NCBI RefSeq assembly: GCF_013315815.1
Contig: NZ_CP046051.1
Coordinates: 310,001 to 374,000, forward strand
Origin: Caproicibacterium lactatifermentans
Lineage (GTDB): Bacteria; Bacillota; Clostridia; Oscillospirales; Acutalibacteraceae
DNA length: 64,000 nucleotides
Direction: 5' to 3'
Numbering within the stretch: position 1 is the first letter of the stretch; the number at the start of each line of letters is the position of its first letter. The translations under genes were made by a program, and so were the position numbers. A model generated the notes under the pieces. That model worked only from the letters and a program-made list of their open reading frames with translations. It was not told the origin of the DNA and made no database searches. Shown here in pieces: positions 1-10,736 of this stretch.

Positions 1-936
1 ATTATGAATAAGCTGGCGCGTTCCGTGCTGGCACTTTATTCCTATGACGACAATCCAGACGACTCGTCGCTGGAAAATAACATTCGGCAGTCCCTGCAGC
101 TGATTGCGCAGCTGCCTGCCATTATGACCTACGCCTATCAGGTGAAGCGCCGCCGCTTTGACAAACAGAGTATGTTCTTCCACCCGGTGGACCCCACCCA
201 GTCGGTTGCGGAGTCTATTTTGGATGCGATTCGGCCGGACCGAAAGTTTACCCATGATGAAGCGCATCTGCTGGACCTTTGCATGATGCTGCACGCGGAG
301 CACAGCGGCGGCAACAACTCCACCTTTGCAGTGCGTGTGCTGTCCTCGTCCGGCACAGATATTTACTCGGCCATTGCCGCGGGCATTGGCTCCTTGAAAG
401 GCCCCAAGCACGGCGGCGCAAACCACCGTGTCATGATGATGATGAACGACCTGATGGAACATGTGGACGACTGGGGCAGCGAGCGCCAGGTGTATGATTA
501 TCTTGTAAAAATCGTAAATAAAGAAGTTGGGGACCATTCCGGTCTGATTTATGGAATGGGGCACGCTGTATACACCTTGTCTGACCCGCGTGCGGTCATG
601 CTGAAGCGGGAAGCGGAAAAGCTGGCGCCGCAGCACGAGGGAATGCAGGCGAAGTTTGAACTGTTTGAGCTGGTGGAAAAGCTGGCACCGAAAGTTTTTG
701 AAGAGGTGCACGGTGACACTAAGACCATCAGCGCGAATGTGGACTTTTACTCCGGGCTGGTCTATGAGATGCTGAATATCCCGCCGGACCTGTATACGCC
801 GTTGTTTGCGGTGTCCCGTATGCCGGGCTGGTGTGCGCACCGCATAGAAGAGATTGAAACCGCCCGCCGCATTATGCGTCCGGCGTATCTGTCCCTGTCG
901 CGGCGCAGGCCATATGTCCCCATTGAGGAACGATAA
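1..936 (+). CDS. gltA: Citrate synthase, 3' part (5' end outside window)
   Basis: Citrate synthase condenses oxaloacetate and acetyl-CoA to citrate in the cytoplasm. The frame is open from the first base, and the 311 residues seen are the C-terminal two thirds of a family that normally runs to about 430-460 residues, so the ATG at base 4 is an internal Met. Counting from that Met, the diagnostic motifs are HAEHSGGNNSTF (97-108), GPKHGGAN (133-140), GMGHAVY with the second catalytic His (184-190), and NVDFYSG with the catalytic Asp near 247. A 2-methylcitrate synthase cannot be excluded from this part alone. The next gene starts 22 bases downstream, so the two may be co-transcribed. Confidence 0.93.
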   Translation: MMNKLARSVLALYSYDDNPDDSSLENNIRQSLQLIAQLPAIMTYAYQVKRRRFDKQSMFFHPVDPTQSVAESILDAIRPDRKFTHDEAHLLDLCMMLHAEHSGGNNSTFAVRVLSSSGTDIYSAIAAGIGSLKGPKHGGANHRVMMMMNDLMEHVDDWGSERQVYDYLVKIVNKEVGDHSGLIYGMGHAVYTLSDPRAVMLKREAEKLAPQHEGMQAKFELFELVEKLAPKVFEEVHGDTKTISANVDFYSGLVYEMLNIPPDLYTPLFAVSRMPGWCAHRIEEIETARRIMRPAYLSLSRRRPYVPIEER

Positions 937-958
937 GCGATAGGAGTGTTCTTGTTTC

Positions 959-1975
959 ATGAAACGAAAACTGCCGTGGGCTGCTTTTATTGTGACGATG
1001 GGTGCTGCCCTTGGGCTGCGCCTGTGCCAGTCCTCCATAGGGGAAACGTGGGGGACGGTCAGCATGGTGCTGTGTGCCGTGCTGCTGGGCGGCGGCGCCG
1101 TCTGCTTCTTTTCGGCGCTTTCGGAAAAGACTTTTGTCCGTTTTCCGGCGCACAGCACGCTGTTGGGAGTTATCTGTTTGGCGGCGGGCGCGCTGCTGGC
1201 GGGTGTATCCGTTGTCTTTCAGGCGTTGAACCGCACTGCAAAATTTGCATACGGCACGGGTGTGTGTACGCTGCTTGCCGTTTTTGCCGGACTGGTTCTG
1301 TTCCTGCAGGGCAGCCTGTTCCTTGCGGGCGGTCAAAATTTTTTCCATAGGCACCCGTTGCTGGCGCTTCTGCCCAGCCTATGGTGCTGTGGCGAGCTGG
1401 TACTGCAGTTCTGTGTCAATGCGGAATCGGCGATTAATATGGAAAATATTCTGCATACGGTATCTCTCATTTTCCTGCTTTTCACGCTGGAGTCTATGGC
1501 ACAGATGGTGTCCGGCGTGCGGCGCGTTGCCTGCGGACGGCTGTATGCATTTGGGTTGCCGGCAGTGCTGGCAACGGCGGTATCGGTTCCCTCGCAGGCT
1601 GGGATGGCGTCGTTCCCGCCGGGGCTCGTGTGGGTGCTGCTGGTACTGGCGGTATTTACACTGATTTCACTGTTGACGCTGCGGCCAATGTCCCTGGAAG
1701 AACTGAATGAGGCGGAAGAAACGGATGAGGAAAAACCGGAGATTCGTCCGGTCATCCGCAAAAGCGGCCACATCGTTTTGCCGAAGAACCGCCGCCCAGC
1801 CCGCCGCCCTGTGGTGGCCTCTCGTGAAGACCCGCGCCCTATGCTGCAGGAAGAACTGGACGCCCGGCTGGAACGCACGCTGATGCAGTATCTTGCGCAG
1901 CGCTACCGCCCGCAGTGCTATTTTTACCCCGCCCACGAAAAGGAAGAACCTTTTCAGGAATCTCAGGAAGAGTAA
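959..1975 (+). CDS. Polytopic membrane protein of unknown function
   Basis: I do not recognise this 338-residue protein. The first 240 residues or so hold six or seven hydrophobic stretches, starting at WAAFIVTMGAALGLRL near residue 9. The last hundred residues are charged and rich in Glu, Arg and Pro, which suggests an integral membrane protein with a soluble C-terminal tail. The ATG at 959 follows TAGGAGTG at a suitable distance. It lies 22 bases after citrate synthase and is probably in the same transcript. No enzymatic motif is visible. Confidence 0.8.
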   Translation: MKRKLPWAAFIVTMGAALGLRLCQSSIGETWGTVSMVLCAVLLGGGAVCFFSALSEKTFVRFPAHSTLLGVICLAAGALLAGVSVVFQALNRTAKFAYGTGVCTLLAVFAGLVLFLQGSLFLAGGQNFFHRHPLLALLPSLWCCGELVLQFCVNAESAINMENILHTVSLIFLLFTLESMAQMVSGVRRVACGRLYAFGLPAVLATAVSVPSQAGMASFPPGLVWVLLVLAVFTLISLLTLRPMSLEELNEAEETDEEKPEIRPVIRKSGHIVLPKNRRPARRPVVASREDPRPMLQEELDARLERTLMQYLAQRYRPQCYFYPAHEKEEPFQESQEE

Positions 1976-2050
1976 AGCATAAAAGAGGGCCCCTGCGGCC
2001 GGAAGTTTTGGCAGATTATCATAAAAATTCGTTTTATAGGTTACAGACAC

Positions 2051-3132
<1,082 letters not shown>

Positions 3133-3175
3133 TTTTTGCCTGTGGCTCTCTGCTCTGCATTGCAAAGTGCAGGCA

Positions 3176-3212
3176 AGCGCCTTCTCCGGCCCGCCGGGGA
3201 GGGCGCTTTTTT
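3176..3212 (+). terminator. Intrinsic terminator after gap
   Basis: Strong GC-rich stem AGCGCC..CTCC pairing with GGAG..GGCGCT, followed by a six-base T-run. It begins 43 bases after the gap stop codon. Confidence 0.9.
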
Positions 3213-3380
3213 CATATGCCTTTGTCAGTGTGTGCGAAGCCGACGGCTTTTTTAGCCCAGTGCGTTTATACTAAAAAGGGTATGGGTTTCCTGCGGCGGA
3301 TACATAAGATGTTTTATAATATAATGAACAAAAAACATGGGTATAGTTCGGACATTTTCTGCAATATTTTCAAAAAAGTC

Positions 3381-3408
3381 TTGAAATTTTGCCGCTTTGT
3401 GATATGAT
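3381..3408 (+). promoter_or_regulatory. Sigma-A promoter of the glycogen operon
   Basis: TTGAAA (3381-3386), a 16-base spacer and TATGAT (3403-3408), 49 bases before glgB. The 325-base gap between gap and glgB otherwise holds only the gap terminator and AT-rich sequence. I see no riboswitch or other clear element in it. Confidence 0.7.
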
Positions 3409-3457
3409 TACAATATAAAAACCGGATAAATTCCCATTTACAGAGGAGCTGTTTGAT

Positions 3458-5422
3458 ATGCAAAAAAGCGATTCGCAGAACGACAACCTGCCGCTCTATC
3501 TGTTCCATCAGGGTACAAACGTGGAAGCGTTCCGGTACCTAGGAGTCCACTGTATGGAGGACGAGGGCCGGGTACAGACAACTTTTCGTGTATGGGCACC
3601 AAATGCGCAAAGCGTTTCCGTTATTGGCGACTTTAACAGCTGGGACGAAACCAAAACGCCCATGGAGAAAATTGGTACAGGCGTGTGGGAAGCTAGCGTG
3701 CCGTTTGGTCTGGAAGAGTATGGGCGATACCAGTACTGTGTGACCTGCGCGGACAGGCATCAAGTGCACAAAAGTGACCCTTATGCCTATTTCTTTGACA
3801 CGCGTCCCGGTACGGCCAGCCGCTATTACGACATAGAGGGCTATCAATGGCACGACACCAGCTGGCAGCACCACAAAGAACAGGAACCGCACTATGAGAA
3901 TCCGGTTAATATTTATGAGGTGCATTTGGGTTCCTGGCGGCGTTATCCGGACGGCAATGTCTTCAATTATGACAAGCTGGCGGAGGAACTGGTTCCTTAT
4001 GTAAAAGAAATGGGGTACACCCATATTGAAATTATGCCCGTCACTGAGTATCCATTTGATGGCTCATGGGGGTATCAGGTAATCGGCTACTTCGCGCCGA
4101 CCTCCCGCTATGGTACGCCGAAACAGTTCATGCATTTTATAGATGTTTGCCATAAGGCGGGCATCGGCGTGATTATGGATTGGGTGCCGGCCCATTTTCC
4201 AAAGGATGAGTGCGGGCTGGCCAAGTTTGACGGGACGCCCTGTTATGAATATGCGGACCCGCGCAAAGGGGAGCACATGGACTGGGGCACCCTGGTCTTT
4301 GATTACGGCCGCCCGGAAGTGATTAGTTTTCTCATTTCCAGTGCCGTTTTCTGGTTGGAAAAGTACCACATTGACGGCATTCGGGTGGACGCGGTAGCTT
4401 CTATGCTGTACCTCGACTACAGCCGCCAGCCCGGCCAGTGGATACCCAATAAGGACGGCGGCCGCGAGAATTTGGAGGCGATTGCCTTCCTGCAGAAACT
4501 GAACGAAGCGGTCTTTGCCCGTTTTCCCACCGTGATGATGATTGCAGAGGAGTCCACCAGCTGGCCAATGGTGAGCAAACCTACTTACATGGGTGGGCTT
4601 GGCTTTAACTATAAGTGGAATATGGGCTGGATGAACGACATGATGCACTATATGTCGCTGGACCCGCTGGGGCGAAAATATAACCAGAAAGACATCACAT
4701 TTTCATTTTTCTATTCTTTTGCGGAAAATTTCGTCCTGCCGATTTCCCACGATGAGGTGGTGCACGGCAAGTGTTCCCTGATGAACAAAATGCCTGGTAC
4801 AGCTACGCAGAAGTTTGCGGGTGTCCGTGCTTTTATGGGGTACATGATGGCGCATCCCGGCAAAAAGCTGCTGTTTATGGGTACAGAACTGGGACAGTTT
4901 ATTGAGTGGAACTATAAGCAGGAATTGGATTGGCTGCTGTTGCAGTACCCGCAGCATGAGGCGCAGCACCGTTTCTTCCAGGAACTGAATCATTTTTACC
5001 TGAAGAATGCCCCGCTGTGGCAGGTAGACTTCGATTGGTCCGGTTTCTCGTGGATTAGCAACGATGACTGTGACCAAAGTGTCATTGCCTTCCGCCGTTT
5101 TGACAAAAAGAAGGACGAGATTATCATTGTCTGCAATTTTGTGCCGGTGGAGCGTACTTCCTACCGCATTGGTGCACCGTATGACGGTGTTTATGAGGAA
5201 GTTTTTTCCACGGACTGGAGCCGCTTCGGCGGCAGCGGCATAGAGAATGGAAGCCATATTGTCAGTGATAAAACATATCCTATACATGGCATGGAGCAGT
5301 CCATTGAACTGCACTTGCCGCCGCTTTCTACTATTTACCTAAAACGAAAGAAAGGAAGAGGGCTTCCGGCAAAGAAGAACCCGTCCGCTGAAACCGTGCG
5401 GGAAAAAACGCCGGAGCCGTAA
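3458..5422 (+). CDS. glgB: 1,4-alpha-glucan branching enzyme
   Basis: The branching enzyme cuts alpha-1,4-glucan chains and rejoins them as alpha-1,6 branches during glycogen synthesis. The 654-residue protein has an N-terminal CBM48-like domain (FRVWAPNAQSVSVIGDFN, about 43-60), then a GH13 barrel. In the barrel are the nucleophile Asp311 in DGIRVDAV, the acid/base Glu364 in IAEES, and the transition-state Asp432 in SHDEV. The C-terminal beta domain is present. The last 20 residues are basic and Pro-rich and are probably disordered. It opens a glgBCDA operon, and the 153-base gap to glgC has no terminator. Confidence 0.97.
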   Translation: MQKSDSQNDNLPLYLFHQGTNVEAFRYLGVHCMEDEGRVQTTFRVWAPNAQSVSVIGDFNSWDETKTPMEKIGTGVWEASVPFGLEEYGRYQYCVTCADRHQVHKSDPYAYFFDTRPGTASRYYDIEGYQWHDTSWQHHKEQEPHYENPVNIYEVHLGSWRRYPDGNVFNYDKLAEELVPYVKEMGYTHIEIMPVTEYPFDGSWGYQVIGYFAPTSRYGTPKQFMHFIDVCHKAGIGVIMDWVPAHFPKDECGLAKFDGTPCYEYADPRKGEHMDWGTLVFDYGRPEVISFLISSAVFWLEKYHIDGIRVDAVASMLYLDYSRQPGQWIPNKDGGRENLEAIAFLQKLNEAVFARFPTVMMIAEESTSWPMVSKPTYMGGLGFNYKWNMGWMNDMMHYMSLDPLGRKYNQKDITFSFFYSFAENFVLPISHDEVVHGKCSLMNKMPGTATQKFAGVRAFMGYMMAHPGKKLLFMGTELGQFIEWNYKQELDWLLLQYPQHEAQHRFFQELNHFYLKNAPLWQVDFDWSGFSWISNDDCDQSVIAFRRFDKKKDEIIIVCNFVPVERTSYRIGAPYDGVYEEVFSTDWSRFGGSGIENGSHIVSDKTYPIHGMEQSIELHLPPLSTIYLKRKKGRGLPAKKNPSAETVREKTPEP

Positions 5423-5575
5423 AACAGTCAGTAAAAGCACCGGTGGGCCCAAAAACTACCGGAGCCGTAAAATAGAAAGTGCGGGCTGAAGAAGACCCGA
5501 AAGAAAGAGGCTGACAGCCTCCGCGGACTGCAGCAGCTTGCTGAAAATCAGTGTATTGTTTAAGGAGGAATAACC

Positions 5576-6802
5576 ATGTTGCCAAAACAAGATGTTGTGG
5601 CTATGATTCTGGCGGGCGGCCAGGGCAGTCGGCTTGGCGTGCTGACCAAAAAACTTGCAAAACCGGCAGTTCCCTTCGGGGGGAAATACCGTATCATAGA
5701 CTTTCCGCTTTCTAACTGTGTGAATTCCGGCATTGAAACGGTTGGCGTTTTAACACAGTATCAGCCGTTGGAGCTGAACGAATACATCGGTTCCGGACAG
5801 CCGTGGGACTTGGACAGCATGACGGCCGGTGTGCGGGTGCTGCCGCCGTATCAGCGCAGCCGTAAATCGGACTGGTACAAGGGCACCGCAAACGCCATTT
5901 ATCAGAATATCCCGTATATTGAGCGCTACAGTCCGGAATATGTGGTTATCCTTTCCGGTGACCATATTTATAAAATGGACTACTCCAAGATGCTGGCCTA
6001 CCATCGGGAGAAAAACGCGGACTGCACCATCGCCGAAATTGAGGTGCCTATGGATGAAGCGCCCCGCTTTGGTATTTTAAATACCAATGAAGATGAATCT
6101 ATTTATGAGTTCGACGAGAAGCCGAAACACCCCAAGAGCAATAAGGCCAGTATGGGCATTTATGTCTTTACATGGAAAAAGTTGAAAAAGTATCTGGAGC
6201 AGGACGAGGCAAACCCGAAGAGCAGCAACGATTTTGGGCATGATGTTCTGCCAGCAATGCTGAAGGCCGGCGAGCGGATGTTTGCCTATCACTTTGAGGG
6301 TTACTGGAAGGATGTCGGTACGATTGAAAGCCTGTGGGAGTCCAACATGGACCTTTTGGACCCCAATGTGCCGCTGGACCTTTCCGATGATTCCTGGAAG
6401 ATTTATTCCCGCAACCCAGTCATGCCGCCGCACTATATTTCCAAAGAAGCTAAGGTGCAGAACTCGCTGGTGGCAGAGGGCGCAAATGTGTACGGCGAAA
6501 TTGATTTTGCCGTTCTGTTCTCCGGTGTTTACATTGCACCGGGCGCGGTGGTGCGTGATTCTATTATCATGCCTGGTACGCGCGTGGAGGAGGGTGCCGT
6601 GGTGCAGTACGCTATTGTAGCGGAAAACTCAGTTATCGGCAAAGGCGCCATGGTTGGACAGCGTCCGGAAGATATGAAAAATAAAGACGAATGGGGCGTT
6701 GCTGTGGTTGGCAGCGATTGTGTCATCCAGCCGGGTGCGGTGGTACCGCCGAAAGCAATGGTAGATGCGGAAACACTGGCAGAGGAGGCGCAGAAGAAAT
6801 GA
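5576..6802 (+). CDS. glgC: Glucose-1-phosphate adenylyltransferase, catalytic subunit
   Basis: This subunit makes ADP-glucose from ATP and glucose 1-phosphate, the committed step of bacterial glycogen synthesis. The 408-residue protein carries the nucleotidyltransferase signature [20 protein letters not shown] near residue 12. It also has the substrate motif GTANAIYQN, the GDHIYKMDY motif, and a C-terminal left-handed beta-helix region with hexapeptide-like repeats from about residue 290. The start follows AAGGAGGAATAACC. Its stop codon overlaps the start of glgD (ATGA), which fits translational coupling and a GlgC/GlgD mixed enzyme as known in Firmicutes. Confidence 0.97.
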   Translation: MLPKQDVVAMILAGGQGSRLGVLTKKLAKPAVPFGGKYRIIDFPLSNCVNSGIETVGVLTQYQPLELNEYIGSGQPWDLDSMTAGVRVLPPYQRSRKSDWYKGTANAIYQNIPYIERYSPEYVVILSGDHIYKMDYSKMLAYHREKNADCTIAEIEVPMDEAPRFGILNTNEDESIYEFDEKPKHPKSNKASMGIYVFTWKKLKKYLEQDEANPKSSNDFGHDVLPAMLKAGERMFAYHFEGYWKDVGTIESLWESNMDLLDPNVPLDLSDDSWKIYSRNPVMPPHYISKEAKVQNSLVAEGANVYGEIDFAVLFSGVYIAPGAVVRDSIIMPGTRVEEGAVVQYAIVAENSVIGKGAMVGQRPEDMKNKDEWGVAVVGSDCVIQPGAVVPPKAMVDAETLAEEAQKK

Positions 6803-7914
6803 GTGCAAATAAAGTACTTGGCATTATTTTCTCCAATATTTATGACGAGAAGATTCGGGAGCTGACCGAAACGCGCACCATGGCCAGCGTGCCCTTCGGT
6901 GGGCGATACCGTTTGATTGACTTTGTCCTTTCCAATATGGTGAACGCCGGCATTAACAAGGTCGGTGTGATTACTAAAAACAACTATCAGTCCCTAATGG
7001 ACCATTTAGGCTCCGGCAAACCATGGGACCTTTCCCGTAAGCGGGAGGGACTGTTTATTCTGCCGCCGTTTTCCAACGGCAACTCGGAATACAACACGCG
7101 TATTGAGTCGTTGGCGTCTGTGAATCGCTTTTTCCAGCACTCCAATGAGGACTATGTGTTCCTTTCGGACAGCAATTATGTCTGCAATATCGATTGCAAG
7201 AAAATGCTGGAGTCCCACATCCAGACCGGCGCCGATGTGACGGTTGCCTACCGTTTCGGCCGTATTCCGGAAAAGTATGCGGACACTGTCAGCTATGAGA
7301 TTGACCCCGACGGTCGTGTACGGGACGCGCTGGTAAAACCAAATATCGACGGTGCCTGCAACTATGGTCTGCCCATGATGATTATCAGCAAAAAACTGCT
7401 GCTGAAGCTGGTTTCGGACTGTGTCAGCCGCAACCAGTACGATTTTGAGCGCGACCTTATCCAGCGGAATATCCCAAATTATCACTTTAATGGCTATGAA
7501 TTCCCCGGATTTTTCCGCTCAATTTGCTCCATGAATGACTATTTTGAAAGCAATATGGCATTGATGCAGCCAAAAGTGCGCGGTGAGCTGTTCACGCCGG
7601 AGCGTCCCATTTACACCAAAGTACGTGACGACCCGCCGGCCCGCTATGGCCTTGGCAGCCATGTTTCCAACAGCCTGGTTGCGGACGGCTGCGAAATAGA
7701 GGGCGATATCGAAAATTGTGTGCTGTTCCGTGGTGTACATATCGGTAAAAATTCCAAAGTCAGCAACTGCGTCATTATGCAGGACAGCCAGATTGGACAG
7801 AATTGCCGGCTGGACTATGTGATTACAGATAAAGACGTTGTCATTAAAAATGAGCGTTCTATGATGGGATTTCAGTCCTATCCGGTGTTCATCAACAAGG
7901 GCAGCATTGTCTGA
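6799..7914 (+). CDS. glgD: Glucose-1-phosphate adenylyltransferase, GlgD subunit
   Basis: GlgD is a GlgC paralogue found in Firmicutes that forms a hetero-oligomer with GlgC and raises its activity. The 371-residue protein shares the overall fold ([15 protein letters not shown] near residue 32, C-terminal hexapeptide repeats). It lacks the GGxGSRL nucleotide loop at its N-terminus, where it reads [17 protein letters not shown], so it is probably not catalytic by itself. The ATG at 6799 overlaps the glgC stop and follows AGAGGAGG (6781-6788). An in-frame start further upstream would lie inside glgC and is rejected. Confidence 0.95.
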   Translation: MSANKVLGIIFSNIYDEKIRELTETRTMASVPFGGRYRLIDFVLSNMVNAGINKVGVITKNNYQSLMDHLGSGKPWDLSRKREGLFILPPFSNGNSEYNTRIESLASVNRFFQHSNEDYVFLSDSNYVCNIDCKKMLESHIQTGADVTVAYRFGRIPEKYADTVSYEIDPDGRVRDALVKPNIDGACNYGLPMMIISKKLLLKLVSDCVSRNQYDFERDLIQRNIPNYHFNGYEFPGFFRSICSMNDYFESNMALMQPKVRGELFTPERPIYTKVRDDPPARYGLGSHVSNSLVADGCEIEGDIENCVLFRGVHIGKNSKVSNCVIMQDSQIGQNCRLDYVITDKDVVIKNERSMMGFQSYPVFINKGSIV

Positions 7915-7970
7915 CCGCGGGGCAGAGCTGGAGGCCAGCAGACATAACTTAGAAAGGGATGATTCTCAAG

Positions 7971-9395
7971 ATGAAGATTTTATATTGCACCAGTGAAGCA
8001 CGCCCGTTTGCCGCAACCGGTGGCTTGGCGGATGTGGCAGGCTCTCTGCCGCAGGCACTGCGTCAGCGGCTGATTGGCTGCCGCGTGGTTATGCCGCTGT
8101 ATGAAGATATTCCGCAGGAGCTGCGCGATGATATGAAATTTGTCACCAGCCTGTCTGTACCAGTTGCATGGCGGCGGCAGTACTGCGGCGTCTTTGAGGC
8201 CCGCTCCGGGGGTGTCATTTACTACCTGATTGATAACCAATATTACTTCAAGCGCAAGGGCCTGTACGGTCATTACGATGATGCGGAGCGGTTTGCGTTC
8301 CTGTCCCGTGCCGCACTGGAAATGCTGCCGTACATCGATTTTAAGCCGGACGTGATTCACTGCAACGATTGGCAAACCGCCATGGTGCCGGTGTACTACA
8401 GCCTGTTCTATGCAAACAACGACTGGTACCGCGGCATTAAAACAGCCATTACTATTCATAATATTCAGTATCAGGGCAAGTACGGCAGGGAACTGGTGCA
8501 GGATGTACTGGGCGTACCGGAAAGCGATTTCCCGATTCTGGAATACGACAAATGTGTGAATATGCTGAAAGGCGCCATTGAAACGGCCAACCGTGTTACA
8601 ACTGTCAGCCCTACCTATGCACAGGAGATTTTGGACCCGTGGTATTCCTATGGCTTGGACGGCATCCTGAAACAGCGGCAGTGGAAGCTTTCCGGTATCC
8701 TCAACGGCATTGACACAGTTGTCTATAACCCGGCGACGGACCCGGATATTTACAGCCATTACTCGGAAGATGACATTTCCGGCAAGGCGGAAAACAAGCG
8801 TGCCCTGCAGGAACGCCTCGGCCTTGCACAGGAACCGAATACACCGCTGATAGGCATGGTTACCCGTTTGGTTGCGCATAAGGGACTGGACCTTGTGAAA
8901 GAGGATTTGGACCATTTGCTGCAGAATACAAATATGCAGTTTATCATTCTTGGCAGCGGCGAGTGGGAATATGAGCAATTCTTCCAGCAGATGCAGAAGA
9001 AATATCCCGGAAGGGTATGTGCTTGCCATGGCTTCGTACCGGAGCTGTCCCACAAGATTTATGCCGGTGCAGATATGTTCCTGATGCCAAGTAAAAGCGA
9101 GCCGTGCGGCCTGTCACAGATGATTGCGCTGCGCTATGGCACTATTCCGATTGTGCGGGAAACCGGCGGCCTGAAGGATTCTATTCAGGACAGCGGTGAC
9201 GGAAAGGGCAACGGCTTCACGTTCCACGACTATGACAGCGGCGATATGGATAATGCCGTTCACCGCGCATTGAGCGGTTACAGCGACCAGGATGGTTGGA
9301 AGGTTCTGGTGCAACGTGCTATGAACTGCGATATGAGCTGGGGCAAGTCCGCCAATGAGTACATCCGTCTGTACCGCAATATGATGAAAGAATAA
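7971..9395 (+). CDS. glgA: Glycogen synthase (ADP-glucose, GT5)
   Basis: GlgA transfers glucose from ADP-glucose to the growing alpha-1,4-glucan. The 474-residue length is typical. The N-terminal acceptor loop reads ATGGLADV in place of the common KTGGLADV near residue 15. The C-terminal half has SGILNGID, the phosphate-binding GMVTRLVAHKG, and PSKSEPCGLSQ with the catalytic Glu. The ATG at 7971 is preferred over the one at 7959, because the AAAGGGA ribosome binding site ends right against the latter. It is the last gene of glgBCDA and is followed by a strong terminator. No glycogen phosphorylase is present in the cluster. Confidence 0.96.
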   Translation: MKILYCTSEARPFAATGGLADVAGSLPQALRQRLIGCRVVMPLYEDIPQELRDDMKFVTSLSVPVAWRRQYCGVFEARSGGVIYYLIDNQYYFKRKGLYGHYDDAERFAFLSRAALEMLPYIDFKPDVIHCNDWQTAMVPVYYSLFYANNDWYRGIKTAITIHNIQYQGKYGRELVQDVLGVPESDFPILEYDKCVNMLKGAIETANRVTTVSPTYAQEILDPWYSYGLDGILKQRQWKLSGILNGIDTVVYNPATDPDIYSHYSEDDISGKAENKRALQERLGLAQEPNTPLIGMVTRLVAHKGLDLVKEDLDHLLQNTNMQFIILGSGEWEYEQFFQQMQKKYPGRVCACHGFVPELSHKIYAGADMFLMPSKSEPCGLSQMIALRYGTIPIVRETGGLKDSIQDSGDGKGNGFTFHDYDSGDMDNAVHRALSGYSDQDGWKVLVQRAMNCDMSWGKSANEYIRLYRNMMKE

Positions 9396-9414
9396 TTCCT
9401 CCTTTTCTACAAAT

Positions 9415-9470
9415 AAAACAGGGCAGCTGCACGGCGCTTTGGGGCGCCGCCGCAGCTGTCCTGTTTTTTG
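9415..9470 (+). terminator. Terminator of the glycogen operon
   Basis: Long stem AAACAGGgCAGCTGC pairing with GCAGCTGtCCTGTTT, with a GC-rich inner hairpin and a T-run, 20 bases after glgA. Confidence 0.92.
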
Positions 9471-9475
9471 TTTGG

Positions 9476-9504
9476 TTGCAAGTTCTTTAGAATTCGTTTA
9501 TACT
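9476..9504 (+). promoter_or_regulatory. Promoter of the small unknown gene
   Basis: TTGCAA (9476-9481), a 17-base spacer and TATACT (9499-9504). It starts directly after the glycogen terminator and lies 31 bases before the next start codon. Confidence 0.7.
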
Positions 9505-9535
9505 AAACGGATAAGAAGAAAAGAGGCTTTTCACC

Positions 9536-9973
9536 ATGAAATTTACACCGGAACAAAAGGAAATCCTCTGCAGTATGCTGGAACACCGCCGTTTTCCGGT
9601 GGTGCGGTTTGAACTGCACCGGGAGGATGACCCCAAACACTGGAAAATCGAACGGAATTATATTTATATGACGGCCCCGGCGGATTCCGATGAGCTGGTT
9701 GCCGCCCGCAGTGAAGCGCTGTGCACCCTCATGGAACAGGGTGTGATATTTATTGATTACACAATCCATACATGGGTGCAGGGAGATTATGATGTGTATT
9801 ACCACAGCAAACTGTATGAAAACCTGTGTCACACCATGCTGCAGCAGGCGAACTCCCCACAGACAGAATATGACCTGCCCTATATGCGAAAGGGATACGT
9901 TTCCTTTACACCTGTTTTTTTGCGCCGCCTGCCCCGCCAGCAGGACCCATACGAATCTCAGCACGCTGAATGA
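9536..9973 (+). CDS. Small protein of unknown function
   Basis: I do not recognise this 145-residue soluble protein. It has no signal peptide or membrane segment. It opens MKFTPEQKEILCSMLEH and is rich in aromatic residues (YIYMTAP, YDVYYHSKLYENL). A good promoter and an AAGAGG ribosome binding site support expression. Its last 68 bases run antisense into the 3' end of the XRE regulator gene, so the two genes are convergent and overlapping. The 3' end codes for a basic, Gln-rich tail that may exist only because of the overlap. Confidence 0.75.
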   Translation: MKFTPEQKEILCSMLEHRRFPVVRFELHREDDPKHWKIERNYIYMTAPADSDELVAARSEALCTLMEQGVIFIDYTIHTWVQGDYDVYYHSKLYENLCHTMLQQANSPQTEYDLPYMRKGYVSFTPVFLRRLPRQQDPYESQHAE

Positions 9974-10613
9974 GGGTAAATAGGGCGGAGGACAGCGCCG
10001 GGTACAGTTCCGAAAGCTTTTCCGGGCTGAGGGAGGGCACTGCTGTTTTTAGCACCCGTACAAGGCCGTCTACATCTTCACCGGAAAGCAGGCAGCGGAT
10101 ATTGGAAAGTGCCACTTCTCCGCTGGCGGCTGCGCGGCCGTCGGCAAGGTGTTCGGAAATGGCGAACATTCCCTGTGGGTTTTTGTTGTTTGCCGCATAA
10201 AGAATACGAAATACCCGATAAACAGCCGCGAACAGATAGACAGAAACCTCATCGGTCAGGTCACTGCTGCTGCAACTGTGTGCAATGGCGTACAGCGTGG
10301 CGATGGACCGTTCCACAATGGTTTGTTCCGCCGGTGCCTGCACGGTTTCCTCCGACGTGCCGTCCGCCTGTGTTGATACCGGTACCTCGGCGGCAAAACC
10401 GGCCGGGTGCGGTGTGCGGCCAAGCAGGTAGTCACAGGAAACACCGTAAAAATCCGCAATTTTTACAACGAAGTCCAGTCCGCACTCACGGATGCCTTTT
10501 TCGTAATGAGAGAGCAGTGCCTGTGAAACGCCAAGACTGTTTGCAACAGATTTCTGGCTGAGTCCGCGTTCCTTGCGCAGCAGCGTAATCAGGCGCGGAA
10601 AATAGCTGTTCAA
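9906..10613 (-). CDS. XRE-family helix-turn-helix regulator
   Basis: A 235-residue DNA-binding protein. The N-terminal HTH_3 domain is clear: LITLLRKERGLSQKSVANSL then GVSQALLSHYEKGIR, followed by IADFYGVSCDYLLGR, all within the first 70 residues. The remaining 160 residues are mostly helical and of unknown function, perhaps a sensor or oligomerisation domain. I chose the TTG at 10613, which sits eight bases after a GGGAGG site, over an ATG at 10634 that has no ribosome binding site. The target is unknown. The divergent phosphatase gene and its own promoter are natural candidates. Confidence 0.88.
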   Translation of the reverse strand: MNSYFPRLITLLRKERGLSQKSVANSLGVSQALLSHYEKGIRECGLDFVVKIADFYGVSCDYLLGRTPHPAGFAAEVPVSTQADGTSEETVQAPAEQTIVERSIATLYAIAHSCSSSDLTDEVSVYLFAAVYRVFRILYAANNKNPQGMFAISEHLADGRAAASGEVALSNIRCLLSGEDVDGLVRVLKTAVPSLSPEKLSELYPALSSALFTLIQRAEIRMGPAGGAGGAKKQV

Positions 10614-10667
10614 AATCTGTCCCTCCCAGTCCATTCATACGGAAATTTGTAAAATAACGTAATGTAA

Positions 10668-10696
10668 AGTATAAACTAAAATTAACTGGATGTAAA
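10668..10696 (-). promoter_or_regulatory. Promoter of the XRE regulator
   Basis: On the minus strand TTTACA (10696-10691), a 17-base spacer and TATACT (10673-10668). The region between the divergent starts is AT-rich and repeats GTAAA/GTATAAACT-like words that could be an operator. Confidence 0.6.
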
Positions 10697-10736
10697 CTGC
10701 TAGATGTCATGTTTTTTGCAAAAAAGGAGCTATATC

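Noticed and set aside
3216..3407. 63-codon frame between gap and glgB
   Set aside because: No ribosome binding site, AT-rich composition unlike neighbours, and it overlaps the glgB promoter.
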